From Pseudonocardia kujensis (GTDB lineage Bacteria > Actinomycetota > Actinomycetes > Mycobacteriales > Pseudonocardiaceae), in the NCBI RefSeq assembly GCF_021283305.1, contig NZ_JAJSOK010000008.1, positions 103,583 through 167,582 on the forward strand: a DNA stretch of 64,000 bases, given 5' to 3'. The position numbers and the translations under genes are program-made. How positions within the stretch are numbered: the first letter of the stretch is position 1; every line of letters starts with the position of its first letter. The notes under the pieces were generated by a model that was not told the DNA's origin, made no database searches, and saw nothing but the letters and a program-made list of their open reading frames with translations. Positions 1-8,505 of this stretch are shown here, in pieces.

Positions 1-1684
1 AGCTGACGACGACCGCCGCGCCCTTCTCGGGCAGCCCGCCGACGTGGTCGTCGAGCGGGCCGAGGGTCACGTCGAAGCCGCGCACGGCGCCCTCGCCCGC
101 GAGCGTGGTGGCCAGCGCCTCGGCCGTGCCGAGGTTGGACCCGAACAGCACCGCGAGCGGGGTGCCGTGCTTGGTCACCAGCGGCTCCGGCGCGCCGACG
201 GGCACGGCCTCCTGCGCGGCCGTGGCGCCCGTGCCGGTCGCGACCGGGGCCGCGCGCAGGGCGCGGCCCTCGCGCGGCCGGACGAGGATCCGGAACTCGT
301 CGGGCTTCACGGTCAGGGTGGTCTTCGTGTGCAGCTGGTAGTCGAGATGGTCCTCGAGCTCGAAGCGCTGCAGCATCATGCCGAGCACCAGCGTGGCCTC
401 CTGCAGGGCGAACTGCCGCCCGATGCAGGCCCGCTGGCCGGTGCCGAAGGGCTTGTAGGCGTTCGGCGGGAGGGCCGCGACCTTGTCCGCGGCCATGCGG
501 TCGGGGTCGAACCGTTCCGGGTCGTCCCAGACCGAGGTGTCGCGGTGCAGCGCTCCCGCCAGCACCGTGATCGGCGTGCCGGCCGGGATCGCGTACCGCC
601 CGCCGATCACGGTGTCCTCGCGGGGGGTGCGGGTGAAGCCGGGCGCGGTCGGCCAGAGCCGCAGCGTCTCGTCGAGCACCTGGCGGACGTAGCGGAGCCG
701 GCCGATCTGCTCGAAGGTCGGCGCGGCGTCGTCGCCGAGGACCTCGTCGACCTCGTCGCGGGCCCGCTGCGCCGCCTCGGGGTTCTTCAGCAGCTCGTAG
801 ACGGCGAAGGCGAGCAGGCCGGAGGTCGTCTCGTGGCCGGCGATGAGGAAGGTGATGCACTGCGCGCGGATGTTCTCGTCCGGCAGCGACTCGCCGTCCC
901 GGGTGCGGCCGACGAGCATGCGCCCGAGCAGGTCGGTGTCGTCGGCGGCCTCGCCCTGGGCCCGGCGCTCGCGCACCAGTCCGTCGACCAGGTCGCTCAT
1001 GAAGGTCGCGTCCTCCTCGAGCTGCCGCTGGGCGCGCACCCGCAGCCGGTTCTGGATGGGCAGCTGGCGCTGCCGGCCCTGCGCCTCGGTCAGCACCCGG
1101 GTCATGGCCTGCACGAACGGGTGCGGGGTGTCGCGGTAGAAGGAGTTGAACCGGTAGCCGAACCCGCACAGCGCGATCGTGTCGAGGGTCAGCCGCGTCA
1201 TGTCGGCGGGGACGTCGACCTCCTCGCCGGGGTTGAGCCGGGCCCACTTCTCCATGAGCTGCTCGGCGATGTCGACCATCCGCGGCACGTAGTCCCGCAT
1301 CGCGCGCATCGAGAAGGGCGCCATGAGGATCTCGTGCGCCCGGTGCCAGAGCGGGTCGTCGGTCTCGGAGGTGAACAGCCCGTTCCCGATCGGCCCCGCG
1401 CTGAGCTGGGCGAGGCCGCCGCCCAGCGCCTTGTCGAAGCGGGTGTCGTCGAACACCTCCTGGGCGAGGTCGGCGCCGGACAGGAGCAGCCGCGACCCGC
1501 TCGGCATGCTGAGCCGGTAGATCGGGCCGTACTCCTTCGCCATCCGCAGGAAGCCGTCCATCGGGGCGGTGCTGTCGATGTCGAGGAGGTTGCCGAGCAC
1601 GGGCAACGGGTGCGGACCGGGCAGCTCGTCGATGCCCACGATCCGCTCGCCCGCGCCGGTCGCGGGGCCGGTCTCACTGCTCAT
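1..1684 (-). CDS. Self-sufficient cytochrome P450 / P450 reductase fusion (CYP102-like), 3' end outside window
   Basis: This is likely a soluble fatty-acid-type hydroxylase in which a P450 heme domain is fused to a flavodoxin/FAD reductase, as in P450 BM3. About 561 codons are visible. The heme domain occupies about residues 20-470. It has the I-helix oxygen motif AGHETT (282-287), the K-helix ETLR (339-342) and the heme-ligand loop FGTGQRACIG with Cys420. After an Ala/Gly/Pro-rich linker (about 475-505) the flavodoxin FMN-binding loop FGSNLGTAEA begins (514-523). The reading frame is open at the window edge, so the FMN remainder and the FAD/NADPH domain lie outside. The ATG start overlaps the stop of the upstream membrane-protein gene by 11 bases, which suggests translational coupling. 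The CYP102 assignment rests on the fusion architecture; the substrate is unknown. Confidence 0.93.
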   Translation of the reverse strand, partial: MSSETGPATGAGERIVGIDELPGPHPLPVLGNLLDIDSTAPMDGFLRMAKEYGPIYRLSMPSGSRLLLSGADLAQEVFDDTRFDKALGGGLAQLSAGPIGNGLFTSETDDPLWHRAHEILMAPFSMRAMRDYVPRMVDIAEQLMEKWARLNPGEEVDVPADMTRLTLDTIALCGFGYRFNSFYRDTPHPFVQAMTRVLTEAQGRQRQLPIQNRLRVRAQRQLEEDATFMSDLVDGLVRERRAQGEAADDTDLLGRMLVGRTRDGESLPDENIRAQCITFLIAGHETTSGLLAFAVYELLKNPEAAQRARDEVDEVLGDDAAPTFEQIGRLRYVRQVLDETLRLWPTAPGFTRTPREDTVIGGRYAIPAGTPITVLAGALHRDTSVWDDPERFDPDRMAADKVAALPPNAYKPFGTGQRACIGRQFALQEATLVLGMMLQRFELEDHLDYQLHTKTTLTVKPDEFRILVRPREGRALRAAPVATGTGATAAQEAVPVGAPEPLVTKHGTPLAVLFGSNLGTAEALATTLAGEGAVRGFDVTLGPLDDHVGGLPEKGAAVVVS

Positions 1685-2411
1685 CCGTGTCCTCCTTCGT
1701 GGCACCGTCCTCCGGCCCCGCGCGGCGCACCAGCAGCAGGACGCTCAGCACGAGCACCCAGCCGGGGAACACCAGCAGGACCGAGGGATGGAACGTCGTA
1801 CTGACCAGCAGGAATGCCGCGGCCAGGTAGAAGACGACGGCGACCGGCCGGGGGAGCGTGCGGCCCAGCCCGCTCGTCGTGGTGATCATGAACATGCCGG
1901 CGACCCGGACGCCGTAGACGAAGACCATGGTGAAGCCGACGGTCATCAGCGTGCGGACGACGTCGGGCGGCGGGGGCGCGGCGGAGGAGAAGCGGGTGAG
2001 CAGCGCGGCGCCGCCCGCGGTGGCGGTGCCCGCGAAGAGCAGGGCCACGAACACGACGCCCGAGGCGAGGTGCAGCCAGTGCGGGATCCGCGCCCACGAG
2101 CGCGGCGCGATGACCTGCATGTACGTCCGGCTCGCGACCATGTGCCACAGGAACGCGATCCCGGCGAAGGGCACCACGTAGAGGCCGACGGAGACCAGCA
2201 GCGAGTCGCGGCCCGAGGTGAAGAAGGCGGTGTAGGCGTCGTCCGGGGCGTCGAGGCCGGGACCCTGCGACACGAGCACCAGCGCCACGACGAACAGGGC
2301 CGCGAACACGATCCCCGACCCGCCGGCGGCGCGGGCGAGCGCCGTGACCTCGGCGCGCGCGGACCGGGCCGCGGGAGCGGCGTGCGGGTCGGGACGGACC
2401 GGTGCCGGCAT
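1674..2411 (-). CDS. Multi-pass membrane protein of unknown function, coupled to the P450 fusion
   Basis: A 245-residue integral membrane protein with five or six hydrophobic segments, at about residues 33-50, 75-97, 112-135, 145-170 and 178-220, the last long enough for two helices. I recognise no domain. The start [10 protein letters not shown] is chosen because the upstream extension is Arg/Gly/Pro-rich shadow sequence running into the trpB2 region. The gene ends inside the P450 start region with an 11-base overlap, so the two are almost certainly co-transcribed. It may be a partner or transporter for the P450 pathway, but that is only inference from the overlap. It diverges from trpB2 across a 244-base gap. 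Confidence 0.75.
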   Translation of the reverse strand: MPAPVRPDPHAAPAARSARAEVTALARAAGGSGIVFAALFVVALVLVSQGPGLDAPDDAYTAFFTSGRDSLLVSVGLYVVPFAGIAFLWHMVASRTYMQVIAPRSWARIPHWLHLASGVVFVALLFAGTATAGGAALLTRFSSAAPPPPDVVRTLMTVGFTMVFVYGVRVAGMFMITTTSGLGRTLPRPVAVVFYLAAAFLLVSTTFHPSVLLVFPGWVLVLSVLLLVRRAGPEDGATKEDTDEQ

Positions 2412-2642
2412 GGCGTCTCCCGCGGCGGCGCCGCCGCGACCCCGGCCCGGCACGCCGCCCGGCCGGCCGGCGCGACCGCGCGGCCCTGCTGTGCGGGCGA
2501 TGCTCGGTTCGCCGTCCGGGGCGGTCAAGGACCACAGGTCCCGATTCGGCCGCGCGTCCCGCGCGGCCGGTCCGGCGGGACGTGCGTACGCGGGTCCCGT
2601 CGGCCCAGCCGGAGGACCCTTCCACCCCGCCCGCGTGATCGC

Positions 2643-2648
2643 TAGCCT
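2643..2648 (+). promoter_or_regulatory. -10 box (TAGCCT) of trpB2, leaderless type
   Basis: TAGCCT ends 7 bases before the ATG, with no Shine-Dalgarno sequence between. This is the arrangement of actinobacterial leaderless transcripts and supports the chosen start. Confidence 0.5.
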
Positions 2649-2655
2649 CCGCGCC

Positions 2656-3915
2656 ATGAGTCGCTGGACGCTGCCGCCCGACAGGATCCCGAGCGCCTGG
2701 TTCAACGTGGCGCCGCACCTGCCGGAGCCGGTGGACCCGCCGCTGCACCCCGGCACCCGGGAACCCGTCGGTCCCGACGACCTGGCGCCGCTGTTCCCGA
2801 TGGAGCTGATCGGGCAGGAGGTGTCGACCGCGCCGTGGATCGACGTCCCGGGCGAGGTCGTGGACATCCTGAAGCTGTGGCGCCCCACCCCGCTGGTCAG
2901 GGCCGAACGGCTGGAGCGGGCACTCGGTACGCCCGCGCGGATCTACTTCAAGGACGAGTCCGGCTCGCCGTCGGGCAGCCACAAGACCAACACCGCCGTG
3001 CCCCAGGCGTTCTACAACGCCAAGGAGGGCATCACCCGCCTCACCACCGAGACCGGGGCCGGGCAGTGGGGCACCGCGCTGTCCTATGCGGCTGCGCAGT
3101 ACGGCCTGGAGCTGCAGGTCTACATGGTCCGCGCCTCCTACGAGCAGAAGCCGTACCGCCGGGTCGCGATGGAGACCTGGGGCGGCTCGGTGGTCCCGTC
3201 CCCGGTGGACGAGCCAGGCCACCCCGGCTCGCTCGGCGCCGCGATCTCCGACGCCGTGCGGGACTGCGTGGGCCGCGAGGACACGCACTACGCCCTGGGC
3301 TCGGTGCTCAACCACGTGCTGCTGCACCAGACGGTGATCGGGCTCGAGGCCAAGGAGCAGCTGGAGCTGGCGGGCGAGCGGCTGCCGGACGTCGTCCTCG
3401 CGTCCTGCGGCGGCGGCTCCAACCTGGGCGGGATCACCTTCCCGTTCGTGCCGGACGGGGGCGTGCGGCTGCTCGCCGTCGAGCCGCTGTCCTGTCCGAC
3501 GCTCACCCGTGGCCGGTTCGAGTACGACTTCGGGGACGTCGCCGGGCTGACCCCGCTCATGCCGATGTACACGCTCGGGCACGACTTCGTGCCGCCGTCC
3601 ATCCACGCGGGCGGGCTGCGCTACCACGGCGACTCGCCGCTGGTGTCGGCACTGGTCAAGGCGGGTCGGATGGAGGCGGTGGCCTACCCGCAGGGCAAGG
3701 TGTTCGAGGCGGCGGTGCAGTTCGCCAAGGTCGAGGGCAAGATCCCGGCTCCGGAGTGCGCGCACGCGGTCCGGGCCGCGATCGACGAGGCGTTGGCCGC
3801 CAAGGAGACGGGGGAGGAGAAGGTGATCCTCTTCAACTACAGCGGGCACGGCTTCCTCGACCTGTCGGCCTACGACGACTACAACAACGGCCGGCTGCCG
3901 GAGGAGCAGGGCTGA
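2656..3915 (+). CDS. trpB2: TrpB2-type tryptophan synthase beta chain, PLP-dependent
   Basis: A PLP enzyme that condenses indole (or O-phosphoserine-derived aminoacrylate) with serine to make tryptophan. It is 419 residues, the size of the TrpB2 subgroup. The N-terminus ([11 protein letters not shown]) and the segment [10 protein letters not shown] are typical of TrpB2 rather than TrpB1. The PLP lysine is Lys110 in GSHKTN, and the glycine-rich phosphate loop [10 protein letters not shown] follows near residue 256. No trpA, trpC or other tryptophan gene is adjacent, so it is an orphan. TrpB2 enzymes are thought to salvage indole or act on related substrates. A leaderless promoter precedes the ATG. 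Family identity is firm; the physiological substrate is not. Confidence 0.93.
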   Translation: MSRWTLPPDRIPSAWFNVAPHLPEPVDPPLHPGTREPVGPDDLAPLFPMELIGQEVSTAPWIDVPGEVVDILKLWRPTPLVRAERLERALGTPARIYFKDESGSPSGSHKTNTAVPQAFYNAKEGITRLTTETGAGQWGTALSYAAAQYGLELQVYMVRASYEQKPYRRVAMETWGGSVVPSPVDEPGHPGSLGAAISDAVRDCVGREDTHYALGSVLNHVLLHQTVIGLEAKEQLELAGERLPDVVLASCGGGSNLGGITFPFVPDGGVRLLAVEPLSCPTLTRGRFEYDFGDVAGLTPLMPMYTLGHDFVPPSIHAGGLRYHGDSPLVSALVKAGRMEAVAYPQGKVFEAAVQFAKVEGKIPAPECAHAVRAAIDEALAAKETGEEKVILFNYSGHGFLDLSAYDDYNNGRLPEEQG

Positions 3916-3950
3916 GACCCGGAGCGCGGTTTCCCGTCCGGCCCGGGGGC

Positions 3951-3956
3951 TAGCCT
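3951..3956 (+). promoter_or_regulatory. -10 box (TAGCCT) for the LPG-synthase-type gene
   Basis: TAGCCT lies about 30 bases before the ATG, leaving a short leader that carries a GGGGAGGG ribosome-binding site. It implies a promoter separate from trpB2. Confidence 0.4.
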
Positions 3957-3986
3957 GGGTCGGCGGCGGAGCACCGGGGAGGGTCC

Positions 3987-5108
3987 ATGGCAGTGCGGGC
4001 GCGCTCGGCCGTCTCGACGGTGCTGTCCTGGCCGCTGCGCCACGCCAAGACGGTGCTGCACTGGATCCTGGTCGCGGCCGCGCTGGGCTACATCGCGTGG
4101 CAGATGCCGGACATGGTCCGCGCCGTCTGGGAGGCCGGGGACCCGTTGTCCCACATGCGGCCCGGCTGGCTCGCGCTCGCCGTGCTGCTCGCCGTGGCCG
4201 CGCTGGCGCTCTACGGCGAGCTGCACCGGTTCATGCTGGTGATCGGCGGCGCCCGGGTCCCGGGCCGTACGGTGCAGGCCATCACGTTCGCCGAGAACGC
4301 GATCGCCAACACCGTCCCGGTCGTCGGCGGCGCCGGCGCGCTCGCCTACTCGATCGCCCGGCTCCGCAGCCGGGGGGTCGACGCCGCGCTGGCCTCGTGG
4401 TCGGTGTTCCTGCCCGGCGCCCTGTCGACGATCGTCCTGCTGGTCGGCGCGGTCTTCATCGTCGGGGCCGCAGGCTGGATGCCGATGTGGCTCGCGGTGG
4501 TGGTGGCCGCCGCGATCGTCGTCGGGACGATGGGGTTCTGGTCGGTGCTCACGCACGCGTCGGTCCTGCACCGGATCCTGCTCGGCCTCGTGCACCTGTG
4601 GCGGCGGGTGCCGGGCGTGTGCCACGACTGCCGCGACAGCTGGGCCTCGAACCCGGAGGCCACCGCGAACCGGCTGGCCGAGCGCATCGACATCCTGCAC
4701 CCGTCCCCGGTGCAGTGGCTGGTGCTCGCCGGCACGGCCCTGGCCAGCTGGGCGGGTGACTTCCTCGCCCTGCACGCCTGTGCCGAGGCCCTCGGACTCG
4801 ACGCCCGGTGGACCACACTCGCCCTCGGCTTCCTCGTGGTCCAGCTCAGCATCGCGCTTCAGGTGCTGCCCGGCGGGGCCGGCCTGGCCGAGACCGGGCT
4901 GCTCGGCGTGCTGCTCGCCGCGGGCGCGCCCGTGGCGCCCGCCGCCGCGACGGTGCTGGTCTACCGCCTGATCACGTGGCTGGGGCTGTCGGTGGTCGGC
5001 TGGATCGTCTACGCCGCGCAGATCCACCTCACGCCGCCGCACTGGCACCGGCACCGCAGCGCCGACGGCGAGCGCGAGCTGCCGCCGGGCACGGTGCCCA
5101 GCACCTGA
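3987..5108 (+). CDS. LPG-synthase-TM / YbhN-type integral membrane protein
   Basis: A 373-residue polytopic membrane protein resembling the transmembrane (flippase-like) domain of lysylphosphatidylglycerol synthases and the YbhN family. It has about seven hydrophobic segments. Conserved-looking blocks are GELHRFMLVIGG, FAENAIANTVPVVGGAGAL and VLPGGAGLAETGLLGVLLAAGAP. The last resembles the PGGxGxxE signature of this family. The cytosolic lysyl-transferase domain of MprF is absent, so the protein probably handles lipids or polyprenols at the membrane rather than aminoacylating them. The C-terminal tail is His- and Arg-rich. A GGGGAGGG site supports the ATG. The gene converges with the rhodanese gene 10 bases away. 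Confidence 0.82.
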   Translation: MAVRARSAVSTVLSWPLRHAKTVLHWILVAAALGYIAWQMPDMVRAVWEAGDPLSHMRPGWLALAVLLAVAALALYGELHRFMLVIGGARVPGRTVQAITFAENAIANTVPVVGGAGALAYSIARLRSRGVDAALASWSVFLPGALSTIVLLVGAVFIVGAAGWMPMWLAVVVAAAIVVGTMGFWSVLTHASVLHRILLGLVHLWRRVPGVCHDCRDSWASNPEATANRLAERIDILHPSPVQWLVLAGTALASWAGDFLALHACAEALGLDARWTTLALGFLVVQLSIALQVLPGGAGLAETGLLGVLLAAGAPVAPAAATVLVYRLITWLGLSVVGWIVYAAQIHLTPPHWHRHRSADGERELPPGTVPST

Positions 5109-5118
5109 CCGGTCCCGC

Positions 5119-5568
5119 TCAGCAGCCGCACGGGGTGGTCAACGGGTCGGGGTCGGTCCGGCGGGTCCCGTCGGCCGTCTCGACGGGAAGGCCCTCGCGG
5201 ATCCAGTACTCGATCCCGCCCAGCATCTCCTTCACCCGGAAGCCGGCCCGGGCGAGCGTGAGCGCACCGCGGGTCGCGCCGTCGCAGCCCGGGCCCCAGC
5301 AGTAGGTCACCACCGGGACCGCCGGGTCGAGGTCGCCGGGCAGGGCGGCGTGCGGGAGGTGCACCGCGCCCGGCACGTGGCCCTGGTCCCAGGCCGCGCG
5401 GCTGCGGGTGTCCACGAGCACGAAGCCCGGGGCCGGTCCGGCGAGCGCGGTGTGCACGTCGGCCACGTCGGTGAGGCAGGCCAGCCGGGTCGCGAAGAAC
5501 GCGGCCGCCTCGGCGGGCGGGGCGGGCCGGACGGCGAGGACGGGCGACGCCGCAGCGGAAAGGGCCAT
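5119..5568 (-). CDS. Rhodanese-like sulfurtransferase
   Basis: A 149-residue single-domain rhodanese. It has the substrate-entry motif VDTRSRAAWDQGHVPGAVH (about 52-70) and the active-site loop CWGPGCDGATR, with the presumed persulfide cysteine at Cys90 and a second cysteine at 95. The segment FRVKEMLGGIEYWIREG near the C-terminus is typical of the domain. The protein ends in PCGC, a second thiol pair. It is probably cytoplasmic, and a role in sulfur transfer or thiosulfate/persulfide handling is inferred from the fold. A TAGCGT box 7 bases upstream of the ATG suggests its own leaderless transcript. Confidence 0.9.
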   Translation of the reverse strand: MALSAAASPVLAVRPAPPAEAAAFFATRLACLTDVADVHTALAGPAPGFVLVDTRSRAAWDQGHVPGAVHLPHAALPGDLDPAVPVVTYCWGPGCDGATRGALTLARAGFRVKEMLGGIEYWIREGLPVETADGTRRTDPDPLTTPCGC

Positions 5569-5575
5569 GCCAGGA

Positions 5576-5581
5576 ACGCTA
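5576..5581 (-). promoter_or_regulatory. -10 box (TAGCGT) of the rhodanese gene
   Basis: TAGCGT on the minus strand ends 7 bases before the ATG, consistent with leaderless initiation. Confidence 0.45.
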
Positions 5582-5649
5582 GGGGGAAGATCGCGCTCCA
5601 GGAAGGCTGGTTCCCCGGTCGTTCGACGTTCTCGCCGTGGAATCCCCGG

Positions 5650-6834
5650 TCAGTCCACGACGACGCGGACGAGGCCGGCGGCCTGCTTCGCGCGCATCCG
5701 GGCGGTTTCGACGTCGTCCGCCGCGGCCACCGCGACGCCCATCCGCCGCTTCACGAAGCTCTCGGGCTTGCCGAAGAGCCGGAGGTCGGTCCCGGGCACG
5801 GCCAGCGCCGCGTCGACCCCCTCGAACCCGACGGCCTTCGCGTCGACCCCGCCGTAGATCACCGCGGAGGCGCCGGGGGAGCGGAGGGCGACGTCGACCG
5901 GCAGGCCCAGCACGGCGCGGGCGTGCAGCTCGAACTCCGAGAGCCGCTGGGTCGCCAGCGTGACCAGGCCGGTGTCGTGCGGCCGCGGGGAGACCTCCGA
6001 GAAGAGGACCTCGTCCCCCCGCACGAACAGCTCGACGCCGAAGACGCCGCGACCGCCGAGCGCCTCGGTGATCCGGCCGGAGACGTCCCGGGCGGCCGCC
6101 ACGGCGGCGTCCGACATCGGCTGCGGCTGCCACGACTCGACGTAGTCCCCGCCCTCCTGGAGGTGCCCGATGGGCGCGCAGAAGTGGGTCCCGTCGGCCG
6201 CCCGCACGGTCAGCTGGGTGATCTCGTAGTCGAAGGCGACGAAGCCCTCGACGATGACCCGGGTACCCGCGACCCGGCCACCCGCCATCGCGTAGCCCCA
6301 CGCCGGCTCCAGGTCCGCGGCGGAGCGCAGCACGGACTGTCCCTTGCCCGACGACGACATCACCGGCTTGAGCACGCACGGGTACCCGATCCCGCCGTCG
6401 ATCGCGGTCCGCACCTCCTCCAGGGAGTCGGCGAACGCGTACGGCGAGGTGGGCAGCCCGAGCTCCTCGGCGGCGAGCCGGCGGATGCCCTCGCGGTCCA
6501 TCGTCAGCCGGGTGGCGCGGGCGGTCGGGACGACCGTGGCCGTGCCGGCCTCCTCGACCCCCAGCAGCGCGGTGGTCGCGATCGCCTCGATCTCGGGGAT
6601 GACGTACTGCGGCTGCTCCTGCTCGATCAGCGCCGTGAGCGCGACCGGGTCGGTCATGTCGATCGCGTGGGCACGGTGGGCGACCTGGTGGCCGGGCGCG
6701 TCCGGGTAGCGGTCGACCGCCACGACCTCGACACCCAGCCGTTGGAAGGCGATCACGACCTCCTTCCCGAGCTCGCCGGCGCCGAGCAGCATGACGCGGG
6801 TCGCGGAGGGGGCGAGCGGGGTGCCGATGCGCAT
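5650..6834 (-). CDS. purT: Formate-dependent phosphoribosylglycinamide formyltransferase PurT
   Basis: An ATP-grasp ligase that makes formyl-GAR from GAR, formate and ATP in purine synthesis, bypassing the folate-dependent PurN step. Its 394 residues match the family length. The N-terminal preATP-grasp domain starts with [12 protein letters not shown] (15-26). The ATP-grasp core includes [16 protein letters not shown] and the metal-binding [13 protein letters not shown]. The C-terminus ends in [10 protein letters not shown]. No other purine genes are nearby, as is usual for stand-alone purT. The start is supported by a TAAGCT box 6 bases upstream. Confidence 0.96.
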   Translation of the reverse strand: MRIGTPLAPSATRVMLLGAGELGKEVVIAFQRLGVEVVAVDRYPDAPGHQVAHRAHAIDMTDPVALTALIEQEQPQYVIPEIEAIATTALLGVEEAGTATVVPTARATRLTMDREGIRRLAAEELGLPTSPYAFADSLEEVRTAIDGGIGYPCVLKPVMSSSGKGQSVLRSAADLEPAWGYAMAGGRVAGTRVIVEGFVAFDYEITQLTVRAADGTHFCAPIGHLQEGGDYVESWQPQPMSDAAVAAARDVSGRITEALGGRGVFGVELFVRGDEVLFSEVSPRPHDTGLVTLATQRLSEFELHARAVLGLPVDVALRSPGASAVIYGGVDAKAVGFEGVDAALAVPGTDLRLFGKPESFVKRRMGVAVAAADDVETARMRAKQAAGLVRVVVD

Positions 6835-6840
6835 GCGGTC

Positions 6841-6846
6841 AGCTTA
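6841..6846 (-). promoter_or_regulatory. -10 box (TAAGCT) of purT
   Basis: TAAGCT on the minus strand ends 6 bases before the ATG, again the leaderless spacing. Confidence 0.45.
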
Positions 6847-6875
6847 GGTTCCGCGGAGATCGGCACCCCGGCCGC

Positions 6876-7364
6876 TCACGCGTCCGCCTTCTCGCCGAGG
6901 TAGGCCTTCCGCATCGCCTCGACGTCCGGCTTGCCGAACTGCGAGAGCATCTCCTGCATCGTCCGGTTGGCCTTCGCGGTGTCCGGGTCCTTCATCCACT
7001 CCTCGGCCTCCAGCGACACGACCTGCCAGGACACGCCGAACCTGTCCTTCAGCCAGCCGCACGGCTGGGGCTCGCCGCCCTCGATCAGCGCGTCCCAGTA
7101 CCGGTCGATCTCCTCGGTGGACTCGCAGGGCACCACGAACGAGATCGCCTCGCTGTGCGGGAACTGCGGCCCGCCGTTGAGCCCGGCGAAGTCGCGGCCG
7201 TCGAGCGTGAAGTACGCGATCATGACCTCACCGGCGGGGCCGGGCGCACCCTCGGGGTACCGCTGGATCTCGGTGATCTCCGAGTTCGGGAACACGGAGG
7301 TGTAGAACTCGGCGGCCTGCTGCGCCTGGCCGTCGAACCACAGGCAGGTGGTGATCTGCTTCAT
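6876..7364 (-). CDS. VOC-superfamily (PhnB / 3-demethylubiquinone methyltransferase-like) protein
   Basis: A 162-residue vicinal-oxygen-chelate fold protein. It opens with MKQITTCLWFDGQAQQAAEFY, and SFVVPCESTEEIDRYWDAL and FGVSWQVV are hallmarks of the PhnB-like branch. This branch is often annotated as a 3-demethylubiquinone-9 methyltransferase, but it lacks a SAM domain and its members are of unproven function. The start is the ATG that follows GAGGAGACCCCG, a clear ribosome-binding site. A further upstream start would run into the regulator's promoter. It diverges from the Lrp-type gene across about 107 bases and may be its target. Confidence 0.87.
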   Translation of the reverse strand: MKQITTCLWFDGQAQQAAEFYTSVFPNSEITEIQRYPEGAPGPAGEVMIAYFTLDGRDFAGLNGGPQFPHSEAISFVVPCESTEEIDRYWDALIEGGEPQPCGWLKDRFGVSWQVVSLEAEEWMKDPDTAKANRTMQEMLSQFGKPDVEAMRKAYLGEKADA

Positions 7365-7459
7365 CGGGGTCTCCTCGTGTCGTCCTGTGCCGTTGCAGGG
7401 GAGACGGCACGAACCGGACGAAGTCATCGCCGTCGGCGCGGTGTCGTGGATTCGACGGC

Positions 7460-7465
7460 TAGAGT
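7460..7465 (+). promoter_or_regulatory. -10 box (TAGAGT) of the Lrp-type gene
   Basis: TAGAGT ends 6 bases before the ATG with no ribosome-binding site between, so the message is probably leaderless. Confidence 0.5.
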
Positions 7466-7471
7466 GCCGCC

Positions 7472-7969
7472 ATGGCCGTGGATTCCCTCGACGACACCGA
7501 CTGGCGCCTGCTGGAAGCCCTGCAGCGCGACGGGCGGGCGAGCTACGCCGACCTGGGCCGGCTGGTCGGGCTCTCGCCCAGCGCGGTCACCGAGCGGGTG
7601 CGACGGCTGGAGGAGACCGGGGTGATCACCGGCTACGGCTGCGAGGTCGACCCCGAGAAGCTCGGGCTGCCGATCATGGCCCTGGTCCGGCTGCGCTACC
7701 CGAACGGGAACCACACGCCCTTCCGCGACCTGCTCGCCACCACCCCGGAGATCATCGAGGCGCACCACGTCACGGGCGAGGACTGCTTCGTGCTCACGGT
7801 CCGCACCCGCACGATGCGGCACCTGGAGGAGGTCACGGGCCGGGTCGCGGGGCTCGGCGGCGTCACCACCAGCGTCGTCTACTCCAGCCCGCTGCCGCGC
7901 CGCTCGGTGGTCGCCGGCGCGGTGCACGCCCGCGCCGCCGCGGCGGCCCGCGCCCCCCACCGCCGCTAG
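7472..7969 (+). CDS. Lrp/AsnC-family transcriptional regulator
   Basis: A 165-residue regulator. Residues 5-60 form the AsnC-type helix-turn-helix (LDDTDWRLLEALQRDGRAS, then LSPSAVTERVRRLEETGVI). Residues about 65-145 form the RAM/ligand-binding domain (IEAHHVTGEDCFVLTV). Such proteins usually sense amino acids and assemble as octamers. The divergent VOC gene is the likeliest target, though no clear operator was identified in the gap. The C-terminal tail is Ala/Arg-rich. The stop codon is immediately followed by the first unit of a 41-bp repeat array. Confidence 0.93.
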   Translation: MAVDSLDDTDWRLLEALQRDGRASYADLGRLVGLSPSAVTERVRRLEETGVITGYGCEVDPEKLGLPIMALVRLRYPNGNHTPFRDLLATTPEIIEAHHVTGEDCFVLTVRTRTMRHLEEVTGRVAGLGGVTTSVVYSSPLPRRSVVAGAVHARAAAAARAPHRR

Positions 7970-8113
7970 CATCATGGAACCATAACGCGCATTTCCCGAC
8001 GCCCGAGAAGCGTTATGGAACCATAACGCGACAATTCAGCGGGTTGAGGCGCGTTATGGAACCATAATGCGCGAATTGAGGCCCTTGGAGCGCGCTATGG
8101 TTCCATAACGCGA
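7970..8113. repeat. Array of four palindromes with exact 41-bp period, filling a convergent gap
   Basis: Ten-base cores begin at 7974, 8015, 8056 and 8097, each 41 bases after the last: three ATGGAACCAT and one ATGGTTCCAT. In the second unit the palindrome extends to GCGTTATGGAACCATAACGC. The intervening stretches of about 20 bases differ from unit to unit. The array starts right after the regulator's stop codon (7967-7969) and ends where the stop codon of the opposite gene begins (8114). It contains no gene. Possible roles are a bidirectional terminator, a protein-binding array or a REP-like element. Related arrays occur at 32797 and 53500. Confidence 0.85.
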
Positions 8114-8494
8114 TCAGGGGTCGAGGAGGGCGAGAAGGGCGCCGGGCTTCGCCGTGGAGGCGCCCACGGCGTGGAGGAGCCGGGTGAGCTCCCGGTCGGC
8201 GGTCACCACGCACACGTCCTCGTCGCGCTCGCCGAGGTCGTGGGCGAGCTCGACCATCGCCGAGTCCCCGTCCGCGGGCGCGAGCAGGACCTCGAGGCCC
8301 TCGGGGACCTCGGCCCGCTTGGCCGCGCCCTCCAGCACCAGCAGGATCCGGTCGCCCAGCGACGCCAGCACCCCCGCGTCCCGGGCGTCGGCGAGCTGCG
8401 CGGCCAGCCGGGACGCCGCGCCCGCCCGGTCGCGCCACCAGCCGTCCGGGCGGGAGCCGACCACGTTGGCGCCGTCGACGATCAGGTGGCGCAC
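8114..8494 (-). CDS. Small NYN/PIN-like RNase-fold protein
   Basis: A 126-residue protein beginning MRHLIVDGANVVGSRPDGWW. The DGANVVG motif with an early Asp (residue 7) and the later DEDVCVVTADRELTRLL are typical of NYN/YacP-like PIN domains, which coordinate metal and cleave RNA. Annotations of relatives as NTP pyrophosphohydrolase are probably misleading. It lies 11 bases downstream of pgl and is likely the last gene of the pentose-phosphate operon. A role in RNA processing is inferred from the fold only. Confidence 0.8.
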   Translation of the reverse strand: MRHLIVDGANVVGSRPDGWWRDRAGAASRLAAQLADARDAGVLASLGDRILLVLEGAAKRAEVPEGLEVLLAPADGDSAMVELAHDLGERDEDVCVVTADRELTRLLHAVGASTAKPGALLALLDP

Positions 8495-8505
8495 GGTGCC
8501 GCCCC

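Noticed and set aside
7970..8113. CRISPR array
   Set aside because: Repeats are short palindromes with about 20-base intervals, units vary, and no cas genes are present.
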